NCBI GenBank assembly: GCA_002367335.1 | Contig: DFBI01000065.1 | Location: 1-17,722, forward strand | Length of the DNA: 17,722 nt | Direction: 5' to 3' | From: Syntrophaceae bacterium UBA3084 | GTDB lineage: Bacteria; Desulfobacterota; Syntrophia; Syntrophales; UBA6807 | The notes under the pieces: generated by a model | Databases searched by the model: none | What the model saw: the letters and a program-made list of their open reading frames with translations, nothing else | Told to the model about the DNA's origin: nothing | In this document: positions 15,524 to 17,722 of the stretch, piece by piece | How positions within the stretch are numbered: position 1 is the first letter of the stretch | Layout of the letters: each line of letters begins with the position of its first letter | Program-made: the position numbers and the translations under genes

Positions 15524-17035
15524 TTGCGTAAACTATTTCAAAGTAGATTCGTAGGCATGCTCAAACGGTGTTCTCGAATTGATGCAATTTTTCTTATTAT
15601 CGCTTTTCTTTTTTTATTGCTTCTTGATGATCCGGTCATAAGTCCAGCTAAAAGCGCTGATTCATCTATCCATCGTTATGATGTCTTTGAACTGTCACTT
15701 CAGGGCAGTGTCTACCCAAATACTTATAGGGATGCTCCCTCGACTGAGGTTATTTTTGCCGGTCCGGATAAAACTATTATCACAACGCCTGCTTTTTGGA
15801 ATGGCGGCACTGAATGGTTGACCAGGATGGCACCCCCTGTGGATGGAGCGTGGACATATAGTGTCTCGTCTGGAGATGCAAAGATTGACGGTCTGACGGG
15901 CTCCTTTACCGTTAGAGGCGGTATGGGAGGCTTAAATGGACATGGCATGGTGGAGGTTGATCGTACACATCCTCATAAATTTCGTTACAGCGACGGAACA
16001 CCATTCTTCTTTATGGGACACTCAATTGATTGGCACCGACAGGGAAAGCTTGCTTCAGGCCAATACCAACAAATTATTCAGGCTCGGAGTCAACAAGGAT
16101 TTACAGTTCTTGTGAATTATGCGGGTCCGTGTCTTGGAAAACCTATATTCAGTTCAAATGAGAGTGGCCCTCCTTTTTTCAATAATAATTTGGATCAGCT
16201 AAACCCTGCTCATTTCCAAGAGGTTGATGAGCGACTTAGAATTGCAGTGGACAACGGACTCGCGGTCACTATTGCAATGAGTTTTGCCGACCAGAGAATC
16301 TGGAACTTGAATCGGGCAAAGCTTGAAAGGGCCTGGAAATACGTAATGGCAAGATATGCTGCTTACCCTATTTTCTGGCAACCCATTGGAGAATATGACG
16401 AAGGATCGGTTACTCGTGCGAGAGAGATCGGCCAGATAACAGATGCTTTTGACCCATATAACCATCCTCTGAGTATGCACTCAACTCTTACCTCGGCAGA
16501 ATTTGCTGGCGAGCCTTGGTTCGACTTTATCATCCATCAATCCGGCAAGGGACAGATCCCGATCACTCTGGTACGTAACGAATATTCCCATAATTTACCT
16601 ATAGTCGAGGAAGAGCACCGCACCACAGATACCAACTTGGTACGAAAATCCGCTTGGCGACACTTTACGAATGGTGCATACTACACGCTGACCATGGCCA
16701 ATTATGTAATATCAGATAAAAGAACAGATCAACTGAGTTATTTGATGAATTTTATAAATGGCATCTCATTTCGAGACCTTAAACCTCATCAGGAACTTGT
16801 TAGTCGTGGAGATTGTATTGCAAAACCGGGAATAGAGTATATCATTTATTTTTTGACTGGAAGGACTGTGACGGTAGATTTGTCGGCCACATCGGGAACT
16901 TTAAACATCAAGTGGTTCAACCCTCGGACCGGGAAAAACATAGCAGCAGACTCTATCCTTGGAGGGGCCTCGCGCTCTTTCACCCCCCCGGATACAAACG
17001 ACTGGGTATTGCATATCACACAAAATAAGCCCTGA
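15524..17035 (+). CDS. Membrane-anchored glycoside hydrolase, DUF5060-DUF4038 type
   Basis: A 503-residue extracytoplasmic protein. Residues about 21-35 are a strongly hydrophobic signal/anchor after Arg/Lys residues. A beta-rich DUF5060-like domain (about 49-132, with VFELSLQG and FTVRGG) is followed by a DUF4038/apiosidase-like TIM barrel (about 145-400: HPHKFRYSDGTPFFFMGHSIDW, given in parts as H149-F163 and G165-W170). IGEYDEG holds candidate acid Glu290, and VEEEH holds a candidate nucleophile among Glu362-364. A C-terminal beta domain (about 415-500, TLNIKWFNPRTGK) resembles the putative collagen-binding domain of these enzymes. It starts with TTG. Being in the export operon, it probably trims or releases the polysaccharide at the cell surface. 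The substrate linkage is unknown. Confidence 0.78.
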   Translation: MRKLFQSRFVGMLKRCSRIDAIFLIIAFLFLLLLDDPVISPAKSADSSIHRYDVFELSLQGSVYPNTYRDAPSTEVIFAGPDKTIITTPAFWNGGTEWLTRMAPPVDGAWTYSVSSGDAKIDGLTGSFTVRGGMGGLNGHGMVEVDRTHPHKFRYSDGTPFFFMGHSIDWHRQGKLASGQYQQIIQARSQQGFTVLVNYAGPCLGKPIFSSNESGPPFFNNNLDQLNPAHFQEVDERLRIAVDNGLAVTIAMSFADQRIWNLNRAKLERAWKYVMARYAAYPIFWQPIGEYDEGSVTRAREIGQITDAFDPYNHPLSMHSTLTSAEFAGEPWFDFIIHQSGKGQIPITLVRNEYSHNLPIVEEEHRTTDTNLVRKSAWRHFTNGAYYTLTMANYVISDKRTDQLSYLMNFINGISFRDLKPHQELVSRGDCIAKPGIEYIIYFLTGRTVTVDLSATSGTLNIKWFNPRTGKNIAADSILGGASRSFTPPDTNDWVLHITQNKP

Positions 17036-17356
17036 GACTATCAGCCATAGACTAACCGTTCATTGTGGTTGCTGCACTGTCATCCATCTTGAATCACCAA
17101 ACGGACAGGCATTAGCTATGATCAAGTGGGGGCCATGCTTAATGGTTTAATGTTAGCCAGCGGTCATTATCAGGGAACTTATTATTCCCAAGCCGATGGC
17201 CAAAGTGAGACTTTTTCCTTTGCAATTAAGGGAGGGGAAGGCCAGTACGCGGTTTCATCATTCAAGGACGATCTCGCAATAATCATTCGACAAGATTGAA
17301 GTTGGCCACATAGAACCACTATTGTAATCCCTTACATCTGCCTTTTCAGTTGAATT
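17036..17356. other. Spacer without an intact gene
   Basis: About 320 bases between the hydrolase and the YdjM-type gene. The only coding-like signal is the short frame described at 17093-17299. No convincing terminator hairpin with a T run and no clear sigma-70 promoter were found. Confidence 0.5.
17093..17299 (+). pseudogene. Coding-like remnant, unidentified
   Basis: The frame is open from just after a TGA (17090-17092) to TGA 17297-17299. ATG 17135 would give 54 residues with varied, protein-like composition and alternating beta-type stretches (GTYYSQADGQSETFSFAIK). No Shine-Dalgarno sequence fits ATG 17135 or ATG 17150. It may be the end of a decayed secreted or beta-sandwich protein, or a real small gene; no family is recognised. 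Confidence 0.25.
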
Positions 17357-17722
17357 ATGCCACTGCCAATAGCCCATTCCGCCGCCGGACTTGCCGGATA
17401 TCTTACCTTTAAGAAAAGGACTCCGGATAGCTCACCGAAACAAGAGTTATTACTGGTGGGATTATGTCTATTTCTTGCGAATCTTCCGGATCTGGACTTT
17501 ATACCCGGTTTTCTGTGTGGTGAACCTGGTAGATTTCACCATGGCCCCAGTCACAGCCTCGTGGTTGGACTGGTTGGAGCCCTAATATTTTACCGATTTG
17601 CATGCTATTGGCTCACGGGGATTTCAAAAAAACGGATTTTTGCCTGTTGCCTTGTATCACTCCTGTCGCATCTTGTCTTAGATTATTTCTCTGCAGATAC
17701 CTCTAAGCCTTTTGGGGTGCCT
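17357..17722 (+). CDS. YdjM/DUF457-type membrane-bound putative metal-dependent hydrolase (3' end cut)
   Basis: The frame from ATG 17357 is open to the window edge, giving 122 residues of an incomplete protein. MPLPIAHSAAGL at the start, NLPDLD (42-47), the HHGPSHS motif (61-67) and SHLVLDYFSAD (104-114) are the conserved metal-binding His/Asp positions of the LexA-binding, inner-membrane putative hydrolase family (DUF457, YdjM). Hydrophobic segments at about 31-42, 68-85 and 94-108 fit a multi-pass inner-membrane protein. The substrate is unknown. No good Shine-Dalgarno sequence is seen; TTTTCAGTTGAATT precedes the start. Members occur beside polysaccharide loci, but a link to this one is only suggested by position. 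Confidence 0.75.
   Translation, partial: MPLPIAHSAAGLAGYLTFKKRTPDSSPKQELLLVGLCLFLANLPDLDFIPGFLCGEPGRFHHGPSHSLVVGLVGALIFYRFACYWLTGISKKRIFACCLVSLLSHLVLDYFSADTSKPFGVP

Noticed and set aside
17296..17330. Sigma-70-like promoter before the YdjM-type gene
   Set aside because: The TTGAAG and TATTGT boxes match poorly and spacing is not ideal; no independent support.
17391..17585. Plus-strand ORF of 64 residues near the window end
   Set aside because: It is a frame shadow of the YdjM-type gene, whose conserved His/Asp motifs lie in the frame starting at 17357.

Overview
The window is one continuous run of plus-strand genes for building and exporting a surface or extracellular polysaccharide. The genes are mostly close-spaced or overlapping (TAATG at 156-160, a 2-nt gap at 5690-5691, ATGA at 10876-10879, a 4-nt gap at 15520-15523), so most of it probably forms one or a few operons. 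G+C is moderate, the start codons are bacterial (ATG, one GTG, one TTG), and there are no rRNA, tRNA, CRISPR or IS features. The gene set, including an exosortase-A-locus-type amidotransferase, fits a Gram-negative environmental bacterium, perhaps Desulfobacterota-like. That lineage is an inference; nothing in the window fixes it.

Layout. 1-158: the 3' end of an unidentified gene that overlaps the next start. 158-2708: a PHP/amidohydrolase-like metal hydrolase and a divergent GlpD-family FAD oxidoreductase. 2709-3011: a gene-free spacer with small inverted and tandem repeats. 3012-5689: a TIM-barrel sugar isomerase/epimerase, a class I methyltransferase and an extended SDR. 5692-8881: a GT4 glycosyltransferase and an asparagine-synthase-type amidotransferase. 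8938-10879: a left-handed beta-helix acyltransferase and a second GT4. 10876-12969: an unusual fusion of a Gfo/Idh/MocA oxidoreductase to an extended SDR. 13026-15519: a third GT4 and a Wzx-type flippase, in noticeably AT-richer DNA. 15524-17035: a membrane-anchored DUF5060/DUF4038 glycoside hydrolase with a TTG start. 17036-17356: no intact gene, but a coding-like remnant. 17357-17722: the start of a YdjM/DUF457-type membrane metal hydrolase, cut by the window edge.

Working together (inference): the oxidoreductases, isomerase and SDRs would make or modify sugar precursors. The three GT4 enzymes would assemble a repeat unit on a lipid carrier. The methyltransferase, acyltransferase and amidotransferase would decorate it, the flippase would move it across the inner membrane, and the hydrolase would trim or release the product. 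No initiating phosphoglycosyltransferase, Wzy polymerase, chain-length regulator, outer-membrane exporter or exosortase is visible here, so the locus must extend beyond the window or use partners elsewhere.

The points most worth checking are the Gfo/Idh-SDR fusion, the GlpD homologue with altered substrate-site motifs paired with the PHP-like protein, and the repeat-bearing spacer before the isomerase gene.
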